Of a stretch of 64,000 bases of DNA, positions 1 to 8,692 are shown in pieces (position 1 is the first letter of the stretch; every line of letters begins with the position of its first letter). The notes under the pieces were generated by a model, which worked only from the letters and a program-made list of their open reading frames with translations, did not search any database and was not told the origin of the DNA. Origin of the DNA: Saccharothrix sp. NRRL B-16314 (GTDB lineage Bacteria > Actinomycetota > Actinomycetes > Mycobacteriales > Pseudonocardiaceae); NCBI RefSeq assembly GCF_000716595.1, contig NZ_JNXC01000023.1, positions 1-64,000 on the forward strand, written 5' to 3'. The position numbers and the translations under genes were made by a program.

Positions 1-30
1 CACGGGTCGATCCTGCCTCCCCGTCGGCCG

Positions 31-1683
31 CTAGGCGTGCTCCACCGCGTCGGCGGCGGCGAGTCCGAGGATCTCCACGGCCCGCTTGCGCATCTCTACC
101 TTGCGGACCTTGCCGGTGACGGTCATCGGGAACTCGTCCACCACGTGCACGTACCGCGGGATCTTCTGGTGGGCGAGCTTCCCGGCGCAGAACGACCGCA
201 GCGCCTCGGCCGTCAGCGGTTCGGTGCCGGGGCGCATCCGCACCCAGGCCATCAGCTCCTCCCCGTACTTCACGTCCGGCACGCCGACGACCTGCGCGTC
301 GAGCACGTCCGGGTGGGTGTAGAGGAACTCCTCGATCTCGCGCGGGTAGAGGTTTTCGCCGCCTCGGATGACCATGTCCTTGATGCGGCCCGTGATGTTG
401 AGGTAGCCGTCGTCGTCCATCACCGCCAGGTCGCCGGTGTGCATCCACCGCGCGGCGTCGATCGCTTCGGCGGTCTTGTCCGGCTGCTCCCAGTAGCCGA
501 GCATCACCGAGTACCCGCGGGTGCACAGCTCGCCCGGCAGGCCGCGCGGCACGGTGCGGCCGGTCTCCGGGTCGACGATCTTCACCTCCAGGTGCGGTCC
601 GACCCGGCCGACCGTGGACACCCGCCGGTCCAGCGAGTCGTCGCGGCGGGTCTGCGTGGACACCGGCGAGGTCTCGGTCATGCCGTAGCAGATGGACACC
701 TCGCTCATGCCCATCCGCTCCACCACCTGCTTCATCACCTCGACCGGGCACGGTGAGCCGGCCATGATGCCGGTGCGCAGCGACGACAGGTCGTACGAGG
801 CGAAGTCCGGGTCGGCCAGTTCGGCGATGAACATCGTCGGCACGCCGTACAGCGACGTGCACCGCTCCTCGGCTACCGCCCGCAACGTGGCGACGGGGTC
901 GAACGCGGGTGCGGGGATCACGATGCACGCGCCGTGCGAGGTGGCCGCGAGGTTGCCCATCACCATTCCGAAGCAGTGGTAGAAGGGGACGGGGACGCAG
1001 ATCCGGTCCTCGGACGTGTACCCGCACAGCTCGCCGACGGAGAAGCCGTTGTTGAGGATGTTGTGGTGCGACAGAGTCGCGCCCTTGGGGAAGCCGGTGG
1101 TGCCCGACGTGTACTGGATGTTGATCGGGTCGTCCGCCGACAGCTCCGGCCACGTGCGCGCGGCGTCCGGGTGGGGAGCGTTCTGGTGTGGAGCGTTCGC
1201 GTGCAGCTCCGTCCACTCCGGACTGTCGAAGAGCACGACCTGGCGCAACGCCGGGCAGCGCGGGCGCACCTCGGCGATCATCCCGGCGTAGTCGGAGGTC
1301 TTGAACGACGCGGCGGCGATGAGCGTGCGCACCCCGGACTGGTTGAGCACGTACTCCAGCTCGTGCACCCGGTACGCGGGGTTGATGTTGACCAGGATCG
1401 CGCCGATGCGGGCGGTGGCGTACTGGACGATGACCCACTCGGCCCGGTTCGGTGCCCAGATGCCGACGCGGTCACCCACGCCGACCCCGGAGGCGACCAG
1501 CCCGGCGGCCACGGAATCGACCTCGGCGGCCAGTTCGCGGTACGTCCACCGGCGTGCGGTGGCGCAGTCGACCAGTGCGTCGCGATCGCCGTGCGCGGCC
1601 ACGGCGCGGTCGAAGTTCGCGCCGATGGTGTCACCCAGCAGCGGCACGTCCGAGGTCCCCGAGGAGTAGCTGAGCAGCGCCAT
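31..1683 (-). CDS. Fatty-acyl-CoA synthetase (AMP-binding, FadD-type)
   Basis: Activates a carboxylic acid, probably a fatty acid, to an acyl-adenylate and then an acyl-CoA in the cytoplasm. The 550-residue length fits the FadD branch of the ANL superfamily. The ATP loop reads [12 protein letters not shown], followed by [27 protein letters not shown] and a C-terminal TGKVRKVEM that carries the catalytic lysine. I chose the ATG giving MALLSYSS; longer in-frame starts would add 57 Arg-rich residues alien to the family and run into the divergent racemase promoter. It is transcribed away from the racemase with a 142-bp gap. The substrate chain length cannot be read from the sequence. Confidence 0.93.
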   Translation of the reverse strand: MALLSYSSGTSDVPLLGDTIGANFDRAVAAHGDRDALVDCATARRWTYRELAAEVDSVAAGLVASGVGVGDRVGIWAPNRAEWVIVQYATARIGAILVNINPAYRVHELEYVLNQSGVRTLIAAASFKTSDYAGMIAEVRPRCPALRQVVLFDSPEWTELHANAPHQNAPHPDAARTWPELSADDPINIQYTSGTTGFPKGATLSHHNILNNGFSVGELCGYTSEDRICVPVPFYHCFGMVMGNLAATSHGACIVIPAPAFDPVATLRAVAEERCTSLYGVPTMFIAELADPDFASYDLSSLRTGIMAGSPCPVEVMKQVVERMGMSEVSICYGMTETSPVSTQTRRDDSLDRRVSTVGRVGPHLEVKIVDPETGRTVPRGLPGELCTRGYSVMLGYWEQPDKTAEAIDAARWMHTGDLAVMDDDGYLNITGRIKDMVIRGGENLYPREIEEFLYTHPDVLDAQVVGVPDVKYGEELMAWVRMRPGTEPLTAEALRSFCAGKLAHQKIPRYVHVVDEFPMTVTGKVRKVEMRKRAVEILGLAAADAVEHA

Positions 1684-1825
1684 CGAGGCAACGTACCGCA
1701 GGTACCGGCCTGAATCGTGTCGGCTTCCCGCGACCAGCGGCGGCAACGGCGACACGGCGGCGACACGGCGGCGGCAACGGTGAAACGCGGTTGCCACAGC
1801 TTCGTGGGCGGACACAATCGTGGCC

Positions 1826-2509
1826 ATGCGAACCATCGGGTTGATCGGCGGCATGAGCTGGGAATCGTCGGCCGAGTACTACCGGCTCCTCAACGAGGAG
1901 ACGCGGCGCCGGCTCGGCGGCCACCACTGCGCGCCCAGCGTGCTCCTGACGGTCGATTTCGCCGAGATCGAGGAGTTGCAGCGGACCGGGCAGTGGGAAC
2001 GCTCCGGCGAACTGCTGGCCGCCGCCGCCCGCACGCTCGAAGGCGCGGGCGCGGAGTTGGTGCTCTTGTGCACCAACACGATGCACAAGGTCGCGGACGC
2101 GATCACGGACGCCCTCAAGGTGCCGTTCGTGCACATCGTGGACGCCACGGCCCGAAAAGCGGCCGGGTACCGCAAGGTCGGCTTGCTGGGCACCCGGTTC
2201 ACCATGGAGCAGGACTTCTACCGCGACCGGATGCGGGAGCACGGCGTCGAACTGGTCGTCCCGGACGAGCCGGACCGCACGCTCGTCCACGACGTCATCT
2301 ACCAGGAGCTGACCAGGAACCGGGTCGAACCCGCCTCCCGCGCCGCGTACCGGGACGTGATGGCACGCCTGGTGGACCGCGGCGCGGAGGCGGTGATCCT
2401 CGGCTGCACCGAGATCACGTTGCTGGTGGACGGCTCCGACAGCACCGTGCCGCTGATCGACTCCACCCGCAGCCACGTGGAGGCGGCCGTCGACCTGGCC
2501 CTGGCCTAG
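1826..2509 (+). CDS. Aspartate/glutamate racemase family protein
   Basis: Cofactor-independent amino-acid racemase of the Asp/Glu/hydantoin family, cytoplasmic. The N-terminus [15 protein letters not shown] is the typical family start, a first catalytic cysteine lies in [11 protein letters not shown] and the second in [13 protein letters not shown], so the two-cysteine active site is intact. The product has 227 residues, normal for YgeA-like members. A GTG two codons upstream is an alternative start, but the family begins at the chosen ATG. The stop overlaps the stop of the convergent lipoprotein gene inside a CTAG, so there is no space for a terminator between them. The true substrate (Asp, Glu or another amino acid) is not determined. 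Confidence 0.9.
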   Translation: MRTIGLIGGMSWESSAEYYRLLNEETRRRLGGHHCAPSVLLTVDFAEIEELQRTGQWERSGELLAAAARTLEGAGAELVLLCTNTMHKVADAITDALKVPFVHIVDATARKAAGYRKVGLLGTRFTMEQDFYRDRMREHGVELVVPDEPDRTLVHDVIYQELTRNRVEPASRAAYRDVMARLVDRGAEAVILGCTEITLLVDGSDSTVPLIDSTRSHVEAAVDLALA

Positions 2510-3180
2510 CCTTCCGTCTTCTGGTGCGCGATGTTCGACGCCGCACCGTAGTAGTAGGCACGCACCCTGTAGGTGGCGTTCTTCTCCGTCGACAACGTGA
2601 TCAGCCCGAAGGACCGCACGTCCGGGTCGAGTTGCGCGGCCACCGTGAAGTCCGCCGCCCCGGAGGGTCTGACCTCCAGCAGGTACCCCTCCTCGCCCTC
2701 GGCGCGGTCGGTCCACGTGAACAGGATTCCGTTGGCGTGCTTGACCTCGGCGCGGAAGTCGGTCGGACCGGCGTCGGCGGACCGCACCGGGTGCGTGCCG
2801 CCGGGACCGGTGACCGGCTCCGCCCAGGCGTGGTCGTCGGACTCGGGCACGTCGTCACCGGGCGGCAGCGCGACGTCTGCCGTCGCCGACGCGGGGCCGT
2901 GGAACGACCGGACCCGGTAGTAGAACGGGGTCTGCGGGATCAGGTCCGGGTGCTCGTACGTGGTCCGGTCGGGCGGGACGAACCCGAGGATCGTGTAGTC
3001 GCCGTCGGGAGCGTTCGAGTACTCGACGACCTGCCCCGCCGCGCCCGGTTCCGCCTCCCACGCCAGGGAGACGTCGGTCGGCGAGGTCGACGCGGCGGTG
3101 AGCCGCCGGTGCTGCTCCTGACCGCAGCCGACGAGGCACGCGGTCAGGAGCAGCGCCAACGCCAGGGCTGGACGACTCAC
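2506..3180 (-). CDS. Lipoprotein with fibronectin type III-like domains
   Basis: Predicted surface-anchored lipoprotein of 224 residues. It begins with a short hydrophobic leader ending in the lipobox LVGC, so the cysteine should be lipidated. Two beta-sandwich segments follow: one from about residue 30 to 100 with FYYRVRSF, another from about 130 to 220 with ATYRVRAYYYG, both looking like Fn3 repeats separated by an acidic linker. The GTG start overlaps the stop of the upstream secreted jelly-roll gene in a GTGA, so the two are probably translationally coupled and work together outside the cell. No catalytic motif is visible; a binding or scaffolding role is an inference. Confidence 0.8.
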   Translation of the reverse strand: MSRPALALALLLTACLVGCGQEQHRRLTAASTSPTDVSLAWEAEPGAAGQVVEYSNAPDGDYTILGFVPPDRTTYEHPDLIPQTPFYYRVRSFHGPASATADVALPPGDDVPESDDHAWAEPVTGPGGTHPVRSADAGPTDFRAEVKHANGILFTWTDRAEGEEGYLLEVRPSGAADFTVAAQLDPDVRSFGLITLSTEKNATYRVRAYYYGAASNIAHQKTEG

Positions 3181-3776
3181 TTGCGCCAGAACCTGATCCC
3201 GCTCCACACGACCGTGGCCGGCCCTTGACCGCTGTTGGTGCGGTAGGCGCCGAACTTGTCGTAGAAGCTGCCGCCGGGGCTGGCGTAGGTGTGCCGCAAC
3301 GACCCGTTGATGTACGTGCGGTGCTGACTGCCCACCACGTGCACCGTGTTCACCCGCACGGTGGTGCCGACGGTGGCACCGGTGGCGACGGTCGTGCCGC
3401 CGTGCACCGCGTAGAGCCGTCCGCCCCGTTCCACGGCCAGCATGAAGTACGGGCCGGGCGTGGAGTCGTCGAACGTCTGCTTCAGGCTGATGCGGGTGCC
3501 GCCGAGGCTGGTGATGCGGAACGACCCCTCGAACTGACGGGTGCCCCCGGTGTACGTGGCGTACCGGCGCTCGGCGCGCTGGTCGCCGCTCGCGGTGGAG
3601 CAGGTGAGGCGGAAGGTCAGGTCCGAGACGTCGCCGCAACCCCGTTCCTGCACGGTGAACGTGGGCGAGTACGACGTCCACGGCCCGGATTCGACCTGCG
3701 CGTGCGCGACCGGTGCGGCCATCGTCAGGCCACCGGCGAGCACCGCTCCGACCAGGGCTCGGAGCGTTCTGGTCAT
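3177..3776 (-). CDS. Secreted jelly-roll (polysaccharide lyase-like) protein
   Basis: Secreted 199-residue protein. The signal peptide runs to about residue 26 (ALVGAVLAGGLTMAAPVAHA). The mature part is almost all beta-strand, with strand patterns such as GSFRITSLGG, ISLKQTF and KFGAYRTNSG. These recall the concanavalin-A-like fold of alginate lyase family 7 (QIH and YFKAGVYNQ positions), but the classical catalytic Gln-x-His and Tyr cannot be assigned with confidence. Two cysteines (GCGDV and LTCST) could form a disulfide. The ATG chosen directly precedes the Arg-containing signal peptide. It is the first gene of a two-gene unit with the Fn3 lipoprotein. It could be a lyase or a non-catalytic glycan-binding protein. 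Confidence 0.75.
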   Translation of the reverse strand: MTRTLRALVGAVLAGGLTMAAPVAHAQVESGPWTSYSPTFTVQERGCGDVSDLTFRLTCSTASGDQRAERRYATYTGGTRQFEGSFRITSLGGTRISLKQTFDDSTPGPYFMLAVERGGRLYAVHGGTTVATGATVGTTVRVNTVHVVGSQHRTYINGSLRHTYASPGGSFYDKFGAYRTNSGQGPATVVWSGIRFWRK

Positions 3777-3924
3777 GCGTGCCTCCTTCGACTCCCCGAA
3801 CGTCCGGGGAGCGTCGAGGCGGCGACGGAACCGACTGTAATTGGTCTGGACGACTCGGACAAGGATCACCCCGTCGGGGAACTCCCCGAGGCCCCGGACG
3901 CCCCGGTGCGGCAGAGTGGGTGCC

Positions 3925-4491
3925 ATGGAGCTGAACCCGCGCGCCCTGTTCGATCTGGCCAGGACCACCGTCGAGACCGCCGCGTCCGTGCCCGGCCGGG
4001 TGCTCGACCTGCTGGGCGCGGCCGAAGCCGTCGTGCGCCGCGCCGATGAGCTGGTCATCCGCACCGGACGGGTGCTGGAGGAGACGGAGGCGCTGGTCGT
4101 CCGGGCGAAGGCGGTCACCGCGGCGGCCGAGGCCGTGACGGCGGACGCCGTCCACACCGCCCGCACGTCACGCGAGCTGGTGGACGACTACGCGCCGATC
4201 GCGCAGAAGGCCCACCCGCTGGCGCAGCGGTTCGTGGACGAGCTGTCGCCGCACGAGGTGGACGCCGCCGTCCGCCTGGTGGACCAGCTGCCGACGCTGA
4301 CCAAGCACCTGATGGACGACGTGCTGCCGATCCTGACCACCCTGGACCGCGTGGGACCGGACATCCACCAGCTGCTGGAGGTCACCAACGACGTCCGCCA
4401 GGCGATCCTGGGCATCCCGGGGTTCGCGTTCCTGCGCCGCCGCGGTGAGGACAAGGAGGACGTCGACGTGGTGAACTCCACCGCGCCGTAG
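3925..4491 (+). CDS. Conserved helical actinobacterial protein, unknown function
   Basis: A 188-residue soluble protein without signal peptide or membrane segment. It is strongly alpha-helical, with long amphipathic Ala/Val/Leu/Glu stretches (residues about 20-90) that suggest coiled coil, and a basic end FLRRRGEDKED. Proteins of this appearance occur in many actinomycetes under uninformative or mistaken names, and I do not recognise a function. The ATG is preceded at seven bases by CAGAGT, a -10-like hexamer, so the message may be leaderless. The gene is divergent from the secreted protein and convergent with the next gene. Confidence 0.75.
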   Translation: MELNPRALFDLARTTVETAASVPGRVLDLLGAAEAVVRRADELVIRTGRVLEETEALVVRAKAVTAAAEAVTADAVHTARTSRELVDDYAPIAQKAHPLAQRFVDELSPHEVDAAVRLVDQLPTLTKHLMDDVLPILTTLDRVGPDIHQLLEVTNDVRQAILGIPGFAFLRRRGEDKEDVDVVNSTAP

Positions 4492-4506
4492 GCCTCGGGG
4501 CACGAG

Positions 4507-4532
4507 CCGGACCGCGCTACCCCGCGGTCCGG
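4507..4532. terminator. Bidirectional hairpin between convergent genes
   Basis: Perfect 10-bp inverted repeat CCGGACCGCG / CGCGGTCCGG around a six-base loop. It sits 15 bp after the plus-strand stop, and its loop contains the stop codon of the convergent minus-strand gene. No T-run follows, as usual in this GC-rich DNA. Confidence 0.6.
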
Positions 4533-5032
4533 AGCAAGAGCGCGCGGACGGAGCCCATGCCGTACCGGTCCACGTCGCTGGACATCGCGGCGACCTCGCG
4601 CAGGATCGGGTCGACGTCGACCCCCGCCGCCCGTGCCTCGTCGCAGACGGACCGCACGGCGAGGATCTCGTCCCGCATGTCCGAGCTCTGGTCGCGCGCC
4701 GAGAGCAGGAGCAACGCGGACCGGACGCCGTCGGGCGTCGCCGGGAACCGGGGGTTCACCGCCCAGCGGAACGACCCGTACCGGTCGAACAGGGCGCGGA
4801 GCCCCGGCCTCACCGCGTCGTCCGCCGCGTAACGGCCGAGGATCTCGGCGAGCACCTCTTCCGCCTCCGGACGCACGCCCGCCCGGTCGAGGGCCGGGGG
4901 TGCGGCCTGGAGCTTCGAGAGCCAGTCCGGGTCGTCGAGGTCCACCGGTTGCTTCGCGATCGGCTCAAGGACGGCGTCGAGCAGCGCGACGTCCTCCTCG
5001 ATGGCGGCCAGGTCCCTCGCCGGGAAAGTCAT
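4517..5032 (-). CDS. Hypothetical helical protein
   Basis: A 171-residue predicted cytoplasmic protein that I do not recognise. It is acidic and mostly helical, with no transmembrane segment, no cysteine cluster and no nucleotide-binding motif. The start was set at the ATG giving MTFPARDLAA; longer in-frame versions would read through the promoter side of the divergent DGPF gene. Codon usage is GC3-rich like its neighbours, which supports it as a real gene. It shares a hairpin at its stop with the convergent neighbour. Confidence 0.65.
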   Translation of the reverse strand: MTFPARDLAAIEEDVALLDAVLEPIAKQPVDLDDPDWLSKLQAAPPALDRAGVRPEAEEVLAEILGRYAADDAVRPGLRALFDRYGSFRWAVNPRFPATPDGVRSALLLLSARDQSSDMRDEILAVRSVCDEARAAGVDVDPILREVAAMSSDVDRYGMGSVRALLLRTAG

Positions 5033-5131
5033 GCGCGGAAGATTAGGCGGGATGTTCTCGCGGGTGGGTGTCCTCCGCCGGCATTCCCGTTCGTCGTAGT
5101 GGTGGAATGCACCGGACGACAGGAGTGACCG

Positions 5132-5449
5132 ATGAAGTACATGCTGCTGATCTGCGTCGACGACACCATCGAGCCGACCGCGGGCGACCCGACGATCGAG
5201 CAGTGGCTGACCGAGGTCGAGGGCAGGCGGCTGGACGGGTCGCAGCTGCGGTCGATCCAGGACGCCACGACCGTGCGCACGCGCGGTGACGAGGTGCTGT
5301 TGACCGACGGGCCGTTCGCCGAGACCAAGGAGCACATCGTCGGGTACGACATCGTGGACTGCGCCGACCTGGACGAGGCGATCCGCATCGCGTCGCGGCA
5401 CCCGTGCGCGCGGTACGGCTCGGTCGAGGTCCGGCCGTTCGCGGAGTGA
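5132..5449 (+). CDS. YCII/DGPF-domain protein
   Basis: Small cytoplasmic protein of 105 residues with the YCII fold. The family signature is visible as LTDGPFAETKEHIVGY near residues 57-72, and the MKYMLLICVDD opening and closing VEVRPFAE are typical. A good ribosome site (CAGGAG) lies 8 bp before the ATG. The stop overlaps the GTG start of the following sigma factor (GTGA). DGPF proteins are the standing genomic partners of ECF42 sigma factors, where they are thought to be targets or accessory proteins; their biochemical activity is not settled. Confidence 0.92.
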   Translation: MKYMLLICVDDTIEPTAGDPTIEQWLTEVEGRRLDGSQLRSIQDATTVRTRGDEVLLTDGPFAETKEHIVGYDIVDCADLDEAIRIASRHPCARYGSVEVRPFAE

Positions 5450-6750
5450 CCGAAGTGCCTGAAGGGCCCGAGGTGCCTGAAGTGCCGGTGGAGGCGCAGG
5501 TCGCGGACCTGTTCCGGGCCGAGCGGGGGCGGATCGTGGCGACGCTGATCCGCCTCACCGGCGACTGGGACCTCGCAGAGGAGTGCGTGCAGGACGCCTT
5601 CGCGCGGGCGCTGGAGCGCTGGCCGCGTGAAGGCGTCCCGCTCCGTCCCGGCGCGTGGCTCACCACGACCGCCCGCAACCGGGCGCTGGACCGGTTGCGG
5701 CGGTCGACGGTGGAGGCGGCGAAGCTCCGGGAGGTGGTGGCGGTGCCCGACGACGAGTCCGACAACGAGCCCGATGGGACCGCCGACGACGGCTTCCGCG
5801 ACGACCTGCTGCGGTTGATCTTCACGTGCTGTCACCCGGCGTTGACGCTGGAGGCCAGGGTCGCGCTCACCCTGCACACCGTCACCGGTCTCACCACGGC
5901 CGAGATCGCGCGGGCGTTCCTGGTGCCGGAGCAGACGATGGCGAAACGGCTGGTGCGGGCGCGGCAGAAGATCCGGAACGCCCGCATCCCGTACCGGGTG
6001 CCGCCCGCCCACCTGCTGCCGGAGCGCACCGGCGGCGTGCTGGGCGTGCTGTACCTGCTGTTCAACGAGGGTTACGCGGCCAGCGCGGGCGCGGACCTGG
6101 TGCGGCGGAACCTGTGCGCGGAGGCGATCCGGCTCGCGCGCACGCTGGTCGACCTGATGCCCGACGAGCCGGAGGCGGTGGGTCTGCTCGCCCTGCTGCT
6201 GTTGCAGGACTCGCGTCAGGCCGCACGGCTCGACGGTGGCGACCTGGTGCCGTTGGAGGAGCAGGACCGGGCGCGGTGGGACGGCGAGCGGATCGAGGAG
6301 GGGGTCGCCCTGCTCGACTCGGCGTTGCGGCGGGGTCGGCCGGGGCCGTACCAGGTGCAGGCCGCTATCGCCGCGTGCCACGCCACGGCGGTGCGCGCGG
6401 CGGACACGGACTGGCCGCAGATCGCCCTGCTCTACGGCGAGTTGGCCAGGCTGGTGCCGTCACCGGTGGTGCGGCTGAACCGGGCGGTCGCGGTGGCCAT
6501 GGCGGACTGCCCGTCGGCGGGGCTCGCGCTGGTGGACGGCCTGGCCGGCGAGGTGACCGGTCACCTGCTGCCCGCGACCCGCGCCGACCTGCTGCGGCGG
6601 CTGGGCCGGCACGCCGAGGCGATCACCGCGTACGAGGAGGCCTTGGCGCTGGCTCCGACCGACGCGGAACGCCGTCACCTGGCCCGCCGGGTCGCCGAGG
6701 TGACGGCCGCGTCGACCCGCGCGAACCCGACCGGTTCACGGCCGGGCTGA
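5446..6750 (+). CDS. ECF42-type RNA polymerase sigma factor with C-terminal extension
   Basis: Alternative sigma factor, 434 residues. Region 2 (LTGDWDLAEECVQDAFARALERWP) and region 4 (HTVTGLTTAEIARAFL, then QTMAKRLVRARQKI) lie within the first 180 residues. The remaining 250 residues form the helical, TPR-like extension (DUF6596) that defines the ECF42 group and replaces a classical anti-sigma factor. The GTG start overlaps the DGPF stop, so a very short acidic leader precedes region 2. Context (coupled DGPF gene, no anti-sigma gene) agrees with ECF42. The end overlaps the convergent glyoxalase gene by 15 bp. Confidence 0.93.
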   Translation: MTEVPEGPEVPEVPVEAQVADLFRAERGRIVATLIRLTGDWDLAEECVQDAFARALERWPREGVPLRPGAWLTTTARNRALDRLRRSTVEAAKLREVVAVPDDESDNEPDGTADDGFRDDLLRLIFTCCHPALTLEARVALTLHTVTGLTTAEIARAFLVPEQTMAKRLVRARQKIRNARIPYRVPPAHLLPERTGGVLGVLYLLFNEGYAASAGADLVRRNLCAEAIRLARTLVDLMPDEPEAVGLLALLLLQDSRQAARLDGGDLVPLEEQDRARWDGERIEEGVALLDSALRRGRPGPYQVQAAIAACHATAVRAADTDWPQIALLYGELARLVPSPVVRLNRAVAVAMADCPSAGLALVDGLAGEVTGHLLPATRADLLRRLGRHAEAITAYEEALALAPTDAERRHLARRVAEVTAASTRANPTGSRPG

Positions 6751-7368
6751 CCCCGTGACGGCGGACGCGGCTTCCCAGGTGAACCCGTCCGGGTCGGTGC
6801 CACCGGCGTCGCCACCGATCACGAGCCGGTGCGAGCCGGTCCCGTCGGGCGAGACGCCGACGTCCTTGGCCAGGGCACGGCGCCGGTACAGCGCCAGCTT
6901 GACGGGACTCGTCCCGGCCGCGAACTCCACGTACACGCGGCCGAAGCTCTTACCGACGACATGGCCCTGCTCGACGTAGAACCGCTTGCTCGCCACCACG
7001 TCCGCGACTCCGAGCAGGAGGACGACCTCGTCGATCCGCCGGGTGGCCGGGCCGGTGTCCTTCTTCGCCGACGTCGCCACCTTCCAGATCGTGCCGTCCG
7101 GTGCCTGCACGACGCCGCCGTAGCCCCAGAACGACTTCGTGACCGGCTTCAGCGACGTGGCGCCCTCGGCGAGGGCGGCGTCGACGAGGCTGTCCACGGT
7201 GGACGGCTGGGACACGGTGAGCGCCATCGTGAACCCGCGGAAGCCGGTCGTGGGCGCGTCCGACGCGCGCAGCCGGATCTGCCCGTCCAGGCCGAAAGCG
7301 TTGGTGTAGAAGCGATCGGCGGCGGCGGTGTCGGTGACTTCGAGGGTGACTGCGGCGATGGAGGTCAT
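6736..7368 (-). CDS. VOC/glyoxalase-fold protein (two-domain)
   Basis: A 210-residue vicinal-oxygen-chelate protein. The first module opens with MTSIAAVTLEVTDTAAADRFY and ends around GTIWKVATSAKK; a second begins with IDEVVLLLGVADVVASKRFY. This is the double beta-alpha-beta-beta-beta arrangement of glyoxalase/dioxygenase-like proteins. Metal ligands are not obvious, so it may bind a small molecule rather than act on it. The ATG overlaps the stop of the upstream AraC regulator (ATGA), so the two are translationally coupled, and regulator plus VOC protein is a common actinomycete pair. Confidence 0.87.
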   Translation of the reverse strand: MTSIAAVTLEVTDTAAADRFYTNAFGLDGQIRLRASDAPTTGFRGFTMALTVSQPSTVDSLVDAALAEGATSLKPVTKSFWGYGGVVQAPDGTIWKVATSAKKDTGPATRRIDEVVLLLGVADVVASKRFYVEQGHVVGKSFGRVYVEFAAGTSPVKLALYRRRALAKDVGVSPDGTGSHRLVIGGDAGGTDPDGFTWEAASAVTGSARP

Positions 7369-7712
7369 GTCGATGACGCTAGTTCCGCGTGGACGACCGG
7401 CGCTTCTCGATTCCTGACCGGTCCAGCAAGACCGCCGACGCCGGTGAGGCCGGTGGAGCCGCCGCCGAGCAGCGCCGCCGTCGCGCGCTCGGTGCGCCGC
7501 GCCACCAGGTACGCGTACGGCGACATGCCGTACGCGCACCTGAACCGGCGGCTGAGGTGCCCGGCGGCCATGCCCACGCCGCGGGCGAGCGCCTGGACGT
7601 CCAGCGGCTTCGCGTGATCACGGTCGATCCGGTCACGGACGCGCCGCAGCAGCACGAGGTCGTCCAGGCGCTGCGCCGCGATGCGTGCGCGCGCCCACGA
7701 AGCGAGGCACAT
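7365..7712 (-). CDS. AraC-family regulator, apparently missing the second helix-turn-helix
   Basis: A 115-residue protein with a clear first AraC helix-turn-helix: LRRVRDRIDRDHAKPLDVQA, then MAAGHLSRRFRCAYGMSPYAYL and VARRTERATAALL. In the related regulators I know, the next segment is the second HTH (an SVTEVCFAVGCSS-like stretch), and the protein closes with a PIRNREA-like tail. Here the sequence jumps from LLGGGSTGLTGVGG straight to GPVRNREAP, as if about 35 codons had been lost in frame. GGAG sits 8 bp before the ATG, and the ATGA coupling to the VOC gene is intact. Either the regulator still works with one HTH or it is a decaying remnant. Confidence 0.8.
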   Translation of the reverse strand: MCLASWARARIAAQRLDDLVLLRRVRDRIDRDHAKPLDVQALARGVGMAAGHLSRRFRCAYGMSPYAYLVARRTERATAALLGGGSTGLTGVGGLAGPVRNREAPVVHAELASST

Positions 7713-7829
7713 GGGGACAACTCCTTCTCGCCGGTGGTGATCCCATCGACGCTAGGAGAAGCCCCGTGCCCCCGCCTTCTCGATTCCTGACCGATTCCCC
7801 ACCGATTCCCGACCGATTCCGCCGCCGGC

Positions 7830-8645
7830 TCAGAACCTGAGGTCGCGCAGGTAGTCGTAGCCGATCCGCGCGGTGGCGAGGGCGTCGCGCGGCTGGTCGT
7901 TCTCCACGATGTACTCGGTCACGTTCGTCGCCCGGAAGATGCCCGCGAAGTCGATCGTGCCGGTGCCGAGGTCGGCGAACGACCCGTCCGCGGCGCGGTC
8001 CTTCACGTGGAACTGCCGGACCCGCGGGAAGTGGTCCCGGCACAGCTCCACCGGGTCCACTCCGCCCACCACCGCCCAGTACAGGTCGAGTTCGAGGTGC
8101 ACGTTGCGCCGTGACGTCCCCGCCGTGATCACGTCGAACGGCCGCACGCCCTCCACCTGCGCGAACTCGTGCGCGTGGTTGTGGTAGCCGAGGCGCAGAC
8201 CCGCACGCCGCAGCTTGTCCCCCGCCACCTCCAGCCGCGCGGTGAACGCCCGCCACTCGGCGAGCGTCCCGTAGTTCACCCACGGCACCACGACGTACTT
8301 GTTGCCCAGCGTCAGCGCGTCGGAGATCACCTGGTCGAGATCACCGTCGATGCCGACGTGGGCGGACGTCGCCCGCAGCCCGTGCCGCCCCAGCACGGTG
8401 GCGAACTCGGCGGCGGAACGCCCGTAGGTGCCGGCCAGCTCGACCTTGCGGTACCCGATGTCGGCCAGCGCCGACAGCACCGGCTCCGGGTCGTCACCCA
8501 TGATGCCGCGCAACGTGTACAGCTGGATGCTGATCGACTCCCTCGGCACCCGACGGCGCAGCTGGTCGGCGGCGGCGACCCCGGGCAGGGCGACGGCGGC
8601 GCCGGCGGCGAGGGCGGTGCTCAGGAACGTGCGGCGGGACGGCAT
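7830..8645 (-). CDS. Tat-exported sugar phosphate isomerase/epimerase-like TIM barrel
   Basis: A 271-residue TIM-barrel protein of the xylose-isomerase-like family. The N-terminus PSRRTFLSTALAAGAAVALPG is a twin-arginine signal, so the folded, probably metal-loaded enzyme should be exported. Metal-site segments of the family are visible (GYHNHAHEF, HLELDLYW, QFHVKDR and YIVENDQP). It lies 47 bp downstream of the giant ThuA/PQQ/DUF1080 gene in the same direction, which suggests one operon. Extracellular members next to DUF1080 proteins have been linked to breakdown of 3-keto-glycosides; that role here is an inference. The start is the ATG directly before the Tat motif. Confidence 0.87.
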   Translation of the reverse strand: MPSRRTFLSTALAAGAAVALPGVAAADQLRRRVPRESISIQLYTLRGIMGDDPEPVLSALADIGYRKVELAGTYGRSAAEFATVLGRHGLRATSAHVGIDGDLDQVISDALTLGNKYVVVPWVNYGTLAEWRAFTARLEVAGDKLRRAGLRLGYHNHAHEFAQVEGVRPFDVITAGTSRRNVHLELDLYWAVVGGVDPVELCRDHFPRVRQFHVKDRAADGSFADLGTGTIDFAGIFRATNVTEYIVENDQPRDALATARIGYDYLRDLRF

Positions 8646-8692
8646 GGCGGCTCCTCGATCATCGGAACGGTCTTGCGGGGTGCGCGAGCGGG

